From Lamellibrachia columna (taxonomy: Eukaryota > Annelida > Polychaeta > Sabellida > Siboglinidae), in NCBI GenBank assembly GCA_963662155.1, contig OY759266.1, positions 6,099,026-6,163,025 of the forward strand: a stretch of DNA of 64,000 bases, read 5' to 3'. Position 1 is the first letter of the stretch. Each line of letters starts with the position of its first letter. The position numbers and the translations under genes were made by a program. Of the stretch, positions 49,261-61,119 are shown one piece after another. Under the pieces are notes generated by a model. It was not told the origin of the DNA. It was given only the letters and a program-made list of their open reading frames with translations, and did no database searches.

Positions 49261-49715
49261 ACTTATTAACTGGTTTTAACTCTCATCTTAATTTATTTAA
49301 TGGTTATCTTAGTGTATTTTGACATGTCTTACATTGCTAACTTTCTCATCGGATTTTAGCAGGTTTTTACCCGGATATACGGCGAATTATAAATGCTTTA
49401 TTTATTATTTAATATTATCGTGGAAACAATTATGTTCAAATTTCATCGTAAAAGTAGGGTGAATCCCTGCCGTTACCAATGAAAGATCACAGTGAAAGCA
49501 ATTATTTGTACACACATTCCAAAAGCATAACACATGTAAAGTACCACTGCATGAACGACAAGATGAATATCAAGCAACATACCAGTGTAATGGAGGTATA
49601 GGATAAATAATTGAACCGATAACATGCCCGTGCCCAAAGTAACATGAATACTCCCGTGAGTATTAGACAGGTCCCTTACAATATATAAAATGCAAATGCC
49701 AGAGCCACCACCGGA

Positions 49716-49916
49716 GGTAAAAGTCGGAACTTTGAAAGTCGGATGTTTGTTAGTTTGTGACTTGCGAGTTGGATGTAGAAGTCGGAAGTTTGTAACAGGA
49801 ATTTTAATAGTCGGAAGTCTGTTAGTTGGAAATTTTAAAGAAAAGTGAAAGTAAAAGTCGGAACTTTGAATGTCGGATGTTTGTAAGTTGGGAGTCTGTA
49901 AGTTGGAAGTATGAAA
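49716..49916 (+). repeat. 14-15-bp degenerate minisatellite
   Basis: About ten variants of GTCGGAAGTTTGTAA (GTCGGAACTTTGAA, GTTGGAAGTATGAA and others) in tandem with occasional spacers. Confidence 0.85.
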
Positions 49917-50039
49917 CAACCAGTGATAAGGCATGTCTACTGGCAGGAATTGTACAAAATGTATAAATTTATCAGAAAGAAAAAACACGGAAGTCAATGA
50001 GCGTAAGGACCTTGCAAGGACGTTACGTAACGTTCTGGA

Positions 50040-51075
50040 AAGTTTTCTTTAACATCTATTTGTGACAACTTTGTGACCTTTTCTTTAGCATTTATTTTAA
50101 CTTCTGACATTTTATGTAACATTGTGACATTTTTTGCGAAGTTTTCTTTAACCTTGTAATTTTACTTTATTTAACTTTCTTCTTTAACTGTGAATTTTGT
50201 TAACTTCCTTCTTTAACTTGTGACCTTTTCTTTAACATATATTTTAACTTGTGACTTTTTTGGTGATATATATTTTAACTTCTGCAACTTCTTTAACTTT
50301 GTGAATTTTTGTAACTTCATACTCTAACTTGTGACTTCGTTCTTTAAATTGTGACATTTTCTTTAACTTTTTTTTGCAACTTCGTTCTTTATCGTGTGAA
50401 TTTTGTGAAGCTTTCTTTAACTTGTGACATTTTTATCGCATTTACTTGTGACATTTCCGTAAACATTTACTTTAACCTGTGAAATTTGTTGTGGTATTTT
50501 AACCTGTGACTTTTTCATTAACATTTGCTTTAACTTGTGACATTTCTTTGTTATTTACTTTGACTTTGTGAATTTTTTGTAACTTCGTTTTTCAACTTTG
50601 AATTTTACTTTAACTTTGTGATTTTTTTTAACTTCGTTCTTTAACTTGTGACATTTTCTTTAACATTTGCTTTAACTTCGTTCTTTAAATTGTTTTACTG
50701 CGTTCTATAACTTGTGACATTTTCTTTAACTTCGTTCTTTAACTTGTGACATTTTCTTTAACTTCGTTCTTTAACTTGGTAAATTTTTATGATTTTTCTT
50801 TAACGTTGTAATTTTTTTAACTTCGTTCTTTAACTTGTGACATTTCTTTAACATTTACTTTAACTTGTGAAATTGTTGTGGTATTTACTTTAACTATTGA
50901 CATTTTCTTTAACATTTACTTTAACTTGTGACAATGTTTGTGATATTTACTTTAACTGGAGACATTTCTGTGATATTTACTTTGACTTTGTGGATTTTTG
51001 TAACTTCGTTCTTTAACTTTGTGAATTTGTGTGAAGTTTTCTTTGTCTTTATAAATTTGTGTAACTTCGTTCTAA
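50040..51075 (+). repeat. TTTAACTT-rich minisatellite of about 1 kb
   Basis: Irregular tandem array built from CTTTAACTTGTGACATTTT and CTTTAACTTCGTTCTTTAAC units, with ACTTTGTGAATTTT variants. It fills the intron between an FTP first half and its second half. Confidence 0.9.
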
Positions 51076-51079
51076 AAGC

Positions 51080-51400
51080 TGTACATATGTAGTGCAGAAG
51101 CACTTTTGCATGGTTAAAAGCGGTATATACATAGCGTGGAAGCGTCTATGCATAGTTAAATACCCGGTTAAATGCATTAGAACACATATAAAAGCGGTAC
51201 TTACGCGTGGAAGCGTTTCTGCGGTTAAATGCGACACGTGCACAGCTAAAACCGGTACGTACATTGCGAGGAAACATTTATGCGTGGCTAAATGCGAGAA
51301 AATACATATAAAAGTGGTACATACAACATAAACACAAGTTAAATACGACACCTGCACAGCTAAAACCAGTATTTACCAAGTCCAAGGCGAGTAACATAGT
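51080..51400 (+). repeat. degenerate repeat of about 90 bp, three to four copies
   Basis: Repeated blocks of AAAGCGGTAYATACAT, GCGTGGAAGCGT and GGTTAAATGC order in series after the TTTAACTT array. Confidence 0.65.
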
Positions 51401-51842
51401 TTTTGAAACAACGAATCTATCAACCAAACTCGAAGACTAAAACAGTTGTTGATGTTATGGTTTGAACAACTGCTGTGTCCACATTGATACTTTATCGCCG
51501 CCATGCGCAACCGGATACACGCGCTGGCTTCTAGAGGATTCTAAAAATTTTCATTCGTTCTAAGGTTAGCAGATTCGTGTTACACCATGTCGGCCATTTT
51601 TCGTTGCATTAAAATTGGTCACGTACGTTTCCCTTGGACTACGTCACTTCGGAAAATGAGTGGTTGCGCATGTGCAATGGATACACGCGCTGGGCAATGA
51701 TACACGTTTTTAACATGCAAAATATAGGAAATGCATGGAAGGTGGCGCCAGGTGCTTTGAGGCGATTGTCCATGAATGCGTGTCAATTCGTACACGTGTG
51801 CATGGGCTTGTGTTCATTACAATCCTTAATTTATTCAAACAG

Positions 51843-52058
51843 GTTCCTCCTATCTTGATGACTTCGCTATTGAAGCAGTGATGCCACATTCGCTTACGAG
51901 TCTGACATGTGCCAAGGTATATCGAGCATTCGGCATGGGCGAGACAAGACGCATCACGTGTAGCCCGGATGTAGTCGGAAGTATCATCAGGATCAGATAT
52001 ACAGGAACTAAGCCGCATGTGCTCACTTTGTGTGAAGTGAAAGTGTATGGAACACACG
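51843..52058 (+). CDS. FTP domain, second half
   Basis: Follows TTATTCAAACAG, phase 1 to phase 1, donor CAC G|gtaaga. It has YLDDFAIEAV, SLTCAKV, GETRRITCSPD, GSIIRIRYTG and LTLCEVKVYG. Joined to 47724 it forms a serine codon and a continuous FTP domain. Confidence 0.92.
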
Positions 52059-52394
52059 GTAAGACGGTAATTTTACTTATCTCATAACCCGTTAACATTT
52101 GTTGGAATTGGCGCGTTGTGTTCCTATGATATCGTAATGTCTGAATCTAGTGTTACTGGCTAGTGACTATTTTCAGGTTAAATTTGTTTTTGTGTATGTG
52201 TGCGTGCACGAGTGTTCGTGAGCGTGAGCGCATTCGTTTGTTCGTTCATGCATGTGCGCGTGTGCTTGATGATTGTGATTGCATGAACGTGTATAAACAT
52301 TTCATGATTTGCGTAATTATGCAATACAACAAACGAATCTTTCTTGCAACTGTTGGTGCTTGATCCATGTTTCCATTGTTCACATTGCACACAG

Positions 52395-52604
52395 TCGCCG
52401 GTCTACCAGTGGTCACCGTCGATGTGTCGCCTTCCAACACCATTTCTCATATGCCGTGCGGTGTGATACGGAAATCTTTCATACCCGGAAATATTAACTA
52501 CATTAAATGTGCTCCTGGCAGTGAAGGTCGCTTTGTGACGGTCACATCTGTTGGAATCAACCAGATGCTTTCGTTAAGTGAAGTGCAAGTCTATGGCGAT
52601 GAAG
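52395..52604 (+). CDS. FTP domain, second half, variant with Cys to Ser
   Basis: Follows CATTGCACACAG, phase 1 to phase 1, donor GAA G|gtatgt. It has VVTVDVS, HMPCGVI, INYIKCAPGSEG, RFVTVTSVG and LSLSEVQVYG. The terminal block has Ser where the others have Cys (LCEV becomes LSEV), so one expected disulfide partner is absent. It follows another second half by 336 bp with no first half between them. Confidence 0.9.
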
Positions 52605-52954
52605 GTATGTTTGTTCCGCCATACGTACCTGTTTGTTCCGCCATACGTACCTAATAAGAAGGGTTTAATCAAAACCATTACGAACAGAAATACTTGTTTA
52701 TTCCAGATGCTAAGTTTTGTACAGCATTATCTTGAACCAATTAGCCCTTGTCTTCCGCCTGTTCGTTACACACCAACATATAGCGTAATATTGTGAACAT
52801 AAACTATGCAATCCCTGTGTAGCACACTGTTTCCTTCCTTAATCTATTTGTTACATTTGTAGTTAATATGCAGTGGGCACTTGACAAATTGTGTTCTGTT
52901 CGAAAGTTATATAAGCTACATACATTATTGCTTAGTTATTATGTTCTGTTTCAG

Positions 52955-53161
52955 TACCGGAAATTAACTTGGCATTCAACAAAATTGTTCAACTGAGCAA
53001 AACTGATGGTCAACATGTAGGCTCCTTGTCCGTCGATGGTAAGACTGACCCACGTGGACTGTGTTCGCGTACTCAGTTGGAGGTCGACTCACATTGGCGA
53101 CTGGATCTTGCCCGGGTCTTTGACATCCACAGTGTCATCATCTTCACTCCTGAATGCTGTC
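52955..53161 (+). CDS. FTP domain, first half
   Basis: Follows TTCTGTTTCAG, phase 1 to phase 1, donor TGT C|gtgagt. It has INLAFNKIVQLSKT, GSLSVDGK, GLCSRT, HWRLDLARVF and VIIFTPECC. The intron to its second half is only 134 bp, the shortest here, so pairing is unambiguous. Confidence 0.9.
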
Positions 53162-53295
53162 GTGAGTTCATAACGAACTAGCTATACTTGTGTTTGTTGT
53201 ATACATATGTTCCTGTGGTTCTATATTGCGCTTCCGAAAGGTCGTGGTTTTGTGTGGACGTTTGCTTAAAGTTACTGTACGTGTTATTTTTTCAG

Positions 53296-53511
53296 ATAAC
53301 GACTTCCCTAGGATGAATATCCTAATCTACGACAATATGTCAGAGGATCCAGATCTTTGTGCTATAGTGTTGGAGAGATTCTGGAAGCTGGGACAGAAAA
53401 ATGTGTTCCGATGTCTGCCCGGCACGACAGGGAGATATGTCTGGATAAAGTCCAGTGGATCCAAGGCATTCCAAATGCATTTTTGTGAAGTTCAAGTGAA
53501 GGGAGAAGCAG
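53296..53511 (+). CDS. FTP domain, second half
   Basis: Follows TTATTTTTTCAG, phase 1 to phase 1, donor GCA G|gtaaaa. It has PRMNILIYDN, PDLCAIV, KNVFRCLPGTTG, RYVWIKSSGS and MHFCEVQVKG. Together with 52955 it forms the most compact complete FTP domain in the window. Confidence 0.93.
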
Positions 53512-53757
53512 GTAAAACAGTCACTACACTCTGTTTTACCAAACTACAGTGGACGGATTAGTTGCATTGCATTGTGACAAAGTAGTAGTGGTTGCCGAAA
53601 TTACGCATGGCGCCGCGCCTCTGGTGAATGCCTTAACAATAATTTGTCGACACACAATTCTTCCTCGGTCGATGTGCGACGTAATCAACCAGTTAGTTGA
53701 TTATAGGGCAAGAAAAGAGAAAAAGACAAAAGAAACTCTGGTTTATGGGACTCAATG

Positions 53758-53758
53758 A

Positions 53759-53826
<68 letters not shown>

Positions 53827-53891
53827 TCGGTAGAGATTCCACTCTACCGAGTATATATATATATATATATATATATATTCCACTCTACCGA

Positions 53892-53951
<60 letters not shown>

Positions 53952-53952
53952 T
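53758..53952. repeat. AT dinucleotide tracts with interspersed palindromes
   Basis: Three long AT tracts (about 53760-53825, 53850-53877, 53893-53950) separated by short segments ending ACTCTACCGAGT or starting ACTCGGTAGAG, themselves inverted copies of each other. The motif matches the outer edge of the adjoining inverted repeat. Confidence 0.9.
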
Positions 53953-54265
53953 CGGTAGAGTGGAATCATTTATGTGCAGACGGTAGATCATTTGATAAGG
54001 ATGTTTATACATATGTTGATGAAGGCGATTGTTGAGATTGGGATGTGTATGTTATACTTATTATATAAGGAAGTTTCTAAAATATAAAGAACTAATCTAT
54101 TAGATAGAGCTAATCTATTTGATTAGTTCTTTATATTTTAGAAACTTCCTTATATAATAAGTATAACATACACATCCCAATCTCAACAATCGCCTTCATC
54201 AACATATATATAAACATCCTTATCAAATGATCTACCGTCTGCACATAAATGATTCCACTCTATCG
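53953..54265. repeat. 145-bp inverted repeat with 23-nt loop
   Basis: Left arm 53953-54097 and right arm 54121-54265 are nearly perfect reverse complements; I see two mismatches. The outer part of each arm (54187-54265 on the right) matches a LINE segment also present near 56405-56485. The left arm is therefore an inverted copy of LINE-derived sequence. Confidence 0.9.
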
Positions 54266-54420
54266 AAACGGCTCTTCTCAAGATACGCAATACTATAGTT
54301 GATAACACGGACAATGACAGTCACTGCACTCGCATTACTAGATCTCTTAGCTGGTTTCTATGTGGCTGATCATTCAATAATTTTACAACGCCTCCATGGT
54401 TTATCTGTATATTTTGTTTA
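54266..54420 (+). mobile_element. CR1/L2-type LINE fragment
   Basis: Continues the LINE similarity of the right arm: AAGATACGCAATACTATAG, then a decayed TRSLSWFLCG*SFNNF reading equivalent to the LDLxAAFDxxxHS block. It matches 56490-56620 closely. Confidence 0.65.
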
Positions 54421-54502
54421 ATTGTTGCGTCATTGCTGACTATGATTTGTTTTTCAAACCTGTATGTCTAGAAGTACTATTAATTTATCTTCTTGTCTAG
54501 TT

Positions 54503-54646
54503 AAGCAATGGCTATTTAGGGGGCTTTGGGTCAGGCCCCTTAGGCTTTCAGATAAAAAAAAATTGCTACTGAATTTGAATACTACCCTGACTAAAGACCC
54601 ATCACACATTCGTGTCCCCCTTTCCGCGATTCTAAGTGCGCCACTG
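54503..54646. mobile_element. hAT-like MITE, complete copy
   Basis: Left end CAATGGCTATTTAGGGGGC and right end (reverse complement) CAGTGGCGCACTTAGAATC, same family as 840-965. Flanking 8-mers TAGTTAAG and TACGTAAG match at 6 of 8 positions, consistent with a decayed 8-bp hAT target-site duplication. Confidence 0.6.
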
Positions 54647-55168
54647 TACGTAAGCATCCTTGACATATTCAAAGCACTATAAAAATTCTACAGCGTCTAC
54701 AAGTATATTTTGGAGTACCACACACCAACATGATACCGTTGTAGTAATTTAGGATGCTTGTTTTGCTTTTCCAAGTTATGCAATGTGTATGCTCCAAAAT
54801 AAGTATCTCATTGCATACCGCTAAATTGTACGCTAAATTGTGAGCGTAATTTAGATGTTTATGTGAAATAGGTGCCTAGACCCTAGTATGTGCCGCCAAA
54901 AGATGTGTTGCCATATTAAAAATTACTATGGGTATACGTAAATAACATCTGGGTAATGTCCCCTATGTATACATGGTTGCTTCACATGTGTGTATTGGGT
55001 TTCCATTGTATTCTCTGGCTGTCAGTGTGGCCATATGAATGACCAAAATGACCAGTACCCATGGTGCTGCAGCCTTCGTTGTGTAGTGCAAACTCAATTA
55101 TGGCGTTTGTCTCGTTGACAGTTGATTAGGTCGAGGTTTTATCCTTCTTGGTATGCTATTTTTTTCAG
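54647..55168. other. intron, nothing recognised
   Basis: No repeat or exon recognised; ends with the acceptor GCTATTTTTTTCAG. Confidence 0.5.
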
Positions 55169-55369
55169 AATTGCTGCACAATATAGCTTTAGGGAGATTT
55201 TCGTCCCAAACAAGCACAAGTGGACTTTTCATATCAGATAGGGCAAATGACGGCTTCTATAGTACCTGTTCACAGACAGCAGTCAGAGACGTGCCGTGGT
55301 GGGAAGTTAAGCTGGATGGCGTGTACGAAATCAAGAAGGTGGAGATTCGTGGCAATCCCAACTGGATTG
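55169..55369 (+). CDS. FTP domain, first half
   Basis: Phase 1 to phase 1, donor ATT G|gtaagt. It has LLHNIALGRFSSQTSTSG, SDRANDGFYS, a TCSQT cysteine, PWWEVKLDGVY and KVEIRGNPNW. The usual AVDG block reads RANDG, and VDL reads VKL, so it is a diverged member. Its likely partner is at 60250, 4.9 kb away across LINE sequence. Confidence 0.88.
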
Positions 55370-55863
55370 GTAAGTTAGAAAATTCAGGAGTCTTGTGTTT
55401 CTATACATCAGTTTAGGTGACAACTGAAGTTATTGCATGAATGCGACATCTGCGTTTTCTGTGGGTCATTAAGTGTATTGAACCAGCTGCTTCGGTTCAT
55501 CTCAGCGATCGTTCGTTCTAAAAAAGAACACACGAACATACGTGGACATACATGTCAACCTGTGATGTTCAGAATGACTGAGATTAGTATCCAATCAATG
55601 CCGCCACTCGTAGGCCCGGCTGCCTGATCGCCTGCACCATGCCCACCTGTCGCACCACCTCTTCAAATGTAACCCACCAAAGCATATAAAACAAAGGCAT
55701 ACAAAAGAAACAAAGTATGTATTTACGTAAAAAAAAATACTAACATTGTTGAGCGTATGTGCGTGCGATTGTAATCGATGGTGGCAGTCGTAGCTTTCCA
55801 CATGACTTCCTGTGACGGTTCATAGCTCTACAAATTCGTCCATGGATTCTCTAGAAGTAGTTT
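55370..55863. other. intron, nothing recognised
   Basis: No repeat or exon recognised before the LINE remnant that starts near 55864. Confidence 0.45.
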
Positions 55864-57640
55864 TTGCGAAACGTCGTCGGCGATATCTTCCAATTCAGCG
55901 TTCTCCACTTGATTGATCCCAAACAGCTACATCTATGCAATAAAATGATGTCAGAAGCTACTGATTACTATATAAATTTAATCTCAACAAATTCTGAAAA
56001 CCCTCGCCAGATGTGGAAATCCGTAAGCACAATTCTGCATCGGCAGAAATCATACTCTTCTTTTTATACATTATGGAGTTCTTTTTCATATTACTTCACA
56101 TATAAGATCACATTCGATCGCGTTTTGTCATTAATGATAATGACTATGATTTCCCTGAACCACCACTTGAAAATACACTGCAGTGTTTCACATCGGCAAC
56201 TACTAGTGAAGTTTTCATTATCATTAAAAAATCTCAGGTGATCACAAATCGTGAGATCTGGACCCATTTCTAAAACTTCAAACAAGCTCTTGTAAAAATT
56301 AATAAGAACACTCTTGTGTAAAAAAAATTACTTAAATAATTATCATCCTACCTCCAATCTCAGTTTTCTGTCAAAAGTATTTAAAAAGTCGTTTCGTTTC
56401 TAATCGCCATCATCAACATAATTATGTATAAACACTACTTATTAAATGATCTACCGTCTGCATATAAACGATTCCACTCTACCGAAACACCTCAAGATAC
56501 ACAATGATATAGTTGATAACATGGACAATGGCAAAGTAACTCACTCACTTTACTAGATCTCTTAGCTGCTTTCGATATGAGTGCTCATTCAATCCTTTTA
56601 CAACGCCACCAGACATTTTGGCATTTCTGGCACAGTTATTTGGTTTAAATCATATTTTTCAGACAGACACAAAACAACATATCTGGCACTCTATCTTGCA
56701 CACAACACTTTCCATTCGGAGTATAATCTGTATGATGATGACACACAGGTTTACATATCACTTTCACAATCAAATGCACAAGAATCTTGTTTTGGATGGA
56801 ATCAAGTAAGCTGAAGCTAACCTAGATAAAACACGCCTTAATAGTATTGGCACTAGGCAACAGCGACATTGGGTAGTCAGCCATTTTCCAGTTAAACTGG
56901 CCGTGATACATCCCTATCAGATACCGTTCGTAATCTAGGTGTTGTCTTTCGCCAGCATATTTTTCAAGTATGCAAATCCTGTTTCTACTCTGTGTACGTA
57001 ATCTCCGTCGAATTCGACGTCACTTATCTTTATCTACTAAAAAATATCAACAGCATTACTTAGTAGCCGCCTTGACTATTGTAATTCACTATTAAGCAAC
57101 ATTACTAAAATAGACGTAGCTAAACTCCAACGAGTACAAAATTGTCTGGCACGTGTGGTACTCATGGCGCCTCGTTTTTTTTTCAATCACTACCACTATT
57201 TAGACGGTTACACTGGCTTCCTGTTACTTATCGAATCAATTTTAAACTGTCCACTCTTACATATATGCTATATAACAACCACCCTACTTGCCTTGTCTCC
57301 TGCATCTTTCAGATATCTTTAGGCAGCTCAGATCATCCATTTCACAACAACATATTTTAACTTGGGCAAGCATACTTTCTCTGTCTCTACGCCTAGGGTA
57401 TGGATTGAACTCCCCATCACTTTGAAAACATCTTAAACTATAGCTACCTTCCGAAAAAACTGAAGACATTTATTACAAATTGCATTTTCACCATAAATCT
57501 TCGGCAGTCCGTCGTTCTGATAATGACTTGACCGCGCCCCTGTTCATTATTATGCTTATTGATACTGTTTTGTTGCGCCTCTGAGCTCAGGTTCTTCGGG
57601 ATATAGGCTCCATAGAAGTGTATTATTATTATTAAAGGTC
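55864..57640 (+). mobile_element. CR1/L2-type LINE remnant with ATT-repeat tail
   Basis: The + translation with many breaks gives NPRQMWKSVSTILHRQKSY, an LSFLSKVF block, GISGTVIWFKSYFSDR, a YDDDTQVY catalytic-type block, SRLDYCNSLLSN and LHWLPVTYRINFKLSTLTYM. The 3' end reads CCTCTGAGCTCAGGTTCTTC, then ATTATTATTATT, the kind of short-repeat tail typical of L2-like elements. Internal deletions reduce the RT core. Confidence 0.8.
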
Positions 57641-57793
57641 ATATTAGAAAAGAATTTAATGGATTCTTTGTGTTTGTGCGCATGATTGCATGCGTGCGGC
57701 GTGTGTGCGTGATAGTATGTGGGACTGTGCGTGCGACAGTGTGATGTCTTCATCTAAGTAAGTCCACACTTACAAATATTTCGTGATAGGACA

Positions 57794-57968
57794 TAAGTGG
57801 ACAAAATTGCTTTTTGCAGTATTACCAATTATATTCAAAATATTTGAATTTTTTAACATGGGGAAAGATCCAACAGATGTTTGCTTGTTGGATGTTTCCC
57901 CATGTTCAAATATTCAAATATTTTTAACATAATTTTAATACTGCAGCATCATTTAAGTTGTCCACTTA
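57794..57968. mobile_element. Tc1/mariner-like MITE (foldback)
   Basis: TA-flanked ends AGTGGACAA and TTGTCCACT open imperfect arms of about 75 bp (GCAGTATT, an AT-rich part, AACATGGGGAAA and TCCAACA mirrored on the other side) around a short loop near 57882. TA at both edges fits the TA target-site duplication of Tc1/mariner elements. No coding capacity. Confidence 0.65.
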
Positions 57969-58139
57969 GCCTGAGCAGACATACATTTCAGCCAGAGCCT
58001 GTCTAGCATTCCATGGGACCAGTTCCCGATGCCATCGCAACACCTGAGAGTAAAATACTCAAAACTGTCAAAGCATTTCTGCTGATAGACCTTGAGAAGA
58101 ATTCCAGTGCTCCAGATTTAAATAGATAGATGGCCACAG

Positions 58140-60183
58140 TATATGACCAATGGAGAAGAGTGCCGCCGACTCCAAGTAGCGGAGGCTGACAGAAGTAATT
58201 TAATCATGGCACCAGATCCAGAGCTCTCTTGCAACAACGTATATGCTGATAGTCGCATTCTACACGTTTCTCACGCTGGTCATCATGGTTCTACATCAGT
58301 TGTTCTGCGGTCTCCCACGATGCTGATGTAGTAGTGATAGTCAAAGGGAAAATTCACAACAATGTTCCGGCTACAATGCTTGACAACACGCCGTCGTCCG
58401 AAAAAACATCGCACCTTTACGCTGAACTTGAGCAGTTATTCATCGAAGCATCCATCTCACTCATACCTACCGTTGTTGTTTGTTATTTCGACGTCCACTA
58501 CGATGATGAGTTTAAATCAACCATTTCGCAGTCTTCTTGAATCGTTCAATCTAACCCAATACATACATCTCCAACGCATCAAACCGGAAATAGATTGGAT
58601 CTTGTGCACAGTCATGCTGACGATAATTTCATTACATCCGTTACTGTTCATCCCAACACTATATATGACCACTATCGCATTAAACCCACACTAAACGCAC
58701 TGAAGCCTGCAGTCAAACCTTCGATAATTGCAAAACAGAACTTCAAGAACACTGACATTGATGCGTTCGGAAATGAAATCGAGGATGCAAATTTTGACAT
58801 GACATTGTGTGCAGGCGCTAACGCTCGAGCGAGAGAGGAATTGGTGGGAATAAGCTGACATAGATGATGTCGGAAAAGAACCGGACCCTGGAGAATGTAT
58901 GGAGGTGAACAAACTAAAAATTCGTTGGCACTTATACGTTACCGCCCGCAATTAATGAACTGCGATGATATCCGCACACAAAATGGATTACTTTCAAGAC
59001 CTAGTACGGACGCTGAAAGCACGACGATTTTTGGTGCTACAAAAAGTGCTTCCTGTATTTTCTGCCTGCTAAACAGCAAAAGGACAATATCACGAGTATC
59101 CTGTCCATCATCACACTGATTACAAATGCCTCTCTGGATGAGGCAAGAATACCAATGCCGCGTAAGCATGCAATTGTACATCAATTGCTGAAGAAGCCAC
59201 CACATACTAAGCAACTACAGAGCAGTGAGTAAAAGAAGCCACCACATACTAAGCAACTACAGAGCAGTGAGTAAAAGAAGCCACCACATACTAAGCAACT
59301 ACAGAGCAGTGAGTAACCTCGCACAATGATCCAAAGTAATTGAGAAAATAATCTCGCTTAGATTAATTACGCACATTTCCGATCAGCGAATGGTTGACTG
59401 TTTTTAGGCGGCGTATCGAAAAAAACATTCTACTGAAACTCCTCTACTGTACATTACAAGTTCCATCAACAGGCAATAAACAAGGAACGCCGCTGGTTCT
59501 CGTCATTGATATTAGCGCAGCCTTCGACACATTCAATCACAACATTTTAATTCGGCGATTACGTTTTCGCTACGACTTTTTTGGCAAAAAAACACTAGAA
59601 TGGATGATGTCGTATCTGAAGGGTCAGAGTATAACTTCTCTGTCGTCGGGTGTCCCACTTGGCTCTGTCCTTCGACCACTGCTTTTCTCGTTGTATGTCC
59701 AGCCTATTGGCGATATCATTAGAGCGCATGACCTATGCTTCCACCACTATGCTGACGACCTACATCTCTACTCACACTTTAAACTGAATACAGCCGCTTC
59801 TGCGACTGTTTTTCGGCAAATGGTGGATTGTTTGTATGACATAAAACAATGGATGGCCTGGAATAATTCCAAGATTATGTTTTATCGTCATTCAAGTCTG
59901 CGGTTACAACTCGTTAACGGCAGCGTGATACGCGTTAGTGATTTTACAACCACAGCTTCGCGATATGTTCGATCTCTCGGTTTTTTCATCGGTAAGCACC
60001 TAGACATGAACAAGCAAATGTTACAAACCGTCAGCGCATGCATATTCCACCACCGCCATATCAGTCACATCAACCGTTTTAGACATAAAACGACGCGTAG
60101 TTTTTTCTATAAACAAATAAATGGGTCCTATAGTGTATTTGAGCTAAATGTCTTTATTATTTTGCATTGCATTTGTCAAGGAT
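58140..60183 (+). mobile_element. CR1/L2-type LINE with endonuclease and RT remnants
   Basis: The first part holds an endonuclease end (VVVCYFDVHYDDEFKSTI, then a DWILCTV/DLVHSH segment and DHYRIKPTLN). The second part (59394-60183) is an open RT frame with DISAAFDTFNHNIL, SGVPLGSVLRPLLFSLYVQP, HHYADDLHLY and a SRYVRSLGFFIGKHLDMNKQ block. The RT keeps its YADD but has lost its N-terminal start and 3' end. It lies in the intron of an FTP domain. Confidence 0.85.
59191..59315 (+). repeat. 42-bp tandem triplication in the LINE
   Basis: Three copies of a 42-bp unit (units begin near 59193, 59235 and 59277), each containing GAAGCCACCACATACTAAGC and AGAGCAGTGAGTAA. The unit covers the position of the LINE NYRxVSNL block. 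It is a multiple of three, but the unit contains a stop in the frame read here. Confidence 0.92.
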
Positions 60184-60249
60184 AAGGTCACATTGGTGAC
60201 GTATATGTACAAACATACATAATGTTGTATGTTTCTTGTCTTCCCGAAG

Positions 60250-60435
60250 AGAGGATCGTGATCAAGGCATTGATGACAAATGCAATTCACACATGTGCAT
60301 CTGTCACAACACGTGGTAATGCGATGGCGTGGAAGTGTTCACGTGGCACGAAAGGGAATAGACTAAGAATCAGAGTGAATGGGCACAAACGCCGCATACT
60401 TAGTCTGTGCGAAGTGCAAGTGTTTGGGATACGAG
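60250..60435 (+). CDS. FTP domain, second half, shortest copy
   Basis: Follows TTTCTTGTCTTCCCGAAG, phase 1 to phase 1, donor CGA G|gtgagt. It has RIVIKALMTN, IHTCASV, MAWKCSRGTKGN, RLRIRVNG and LSLCEVQVFG. At 186 nt it is the shortest second half; the loop between the two central cysteines is reduced. Confidence 0.9.
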
Positions 60436-61119
60436 GTGAGTAATCAATGATCGAATTTAATACAAAACAATGTTTGCGTAAACACAACGGTGTGTCGAAT
60501 GATACGATTGTATTACTTACTTATTTAGTCATCCGCTGTTCTTGTGAACCGTTTTGATGTAGCGTTCGTGCAACATGCCTATGGATGTGAGATTGTACTG
60601 GGCAGGGCCGATGGGAGGTTGTAGTTTCTTAGTGTCTCTAACACCATCCACCGTAGTCTCAACCACCCTCTTGCCTTGGATCCACATGTGTTCTATATTC
60701 ATTGTATGCTTTTGCACCTGGTTGATTTGACCAAATGGTCATGTAATTTTGTTGTTTGCTTGTTGTTTGCTTAATCAAGGACTGGTCATAGCTCTTATAT
60801 TATGTTCATTTCTGATCTTATCTCTTCTGATCTTGTTCACAGTTTTCGTCATGGTAATTTTCCGTCCATGGCTCTTGATCATCATCCATGTTTGACATTG
60901 GTAACGCAGTGATGGTAAAAATCATAATTAAGCCTGTGTATGATAACGTCCATGTCATAATTAGAATACTAATGATGCAATTACGAATTAGTTGATATGT
61001 AAAAGATTATTGTGTTTATTATATATAGTATGGAGGCGGTAGCATAATGTCCTGATCATCGTTTTGCGATCCTCATAATGTGTACGTATAATTGTTATTC
61101 TAATGTAACGGATTTTCAG
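60436..61119. other. intron, nothing recognised
   Basis: No repeat or exon recognised. Ends with the acceptor AACGGATTTTCAG. Confidence 0.5.

Noticed and set aside
53697..54035. Open frames encoding Ile-Tyr repeats on both strands
   Set aside because: They are translations of AT dinucleotide tracts, not proteins.
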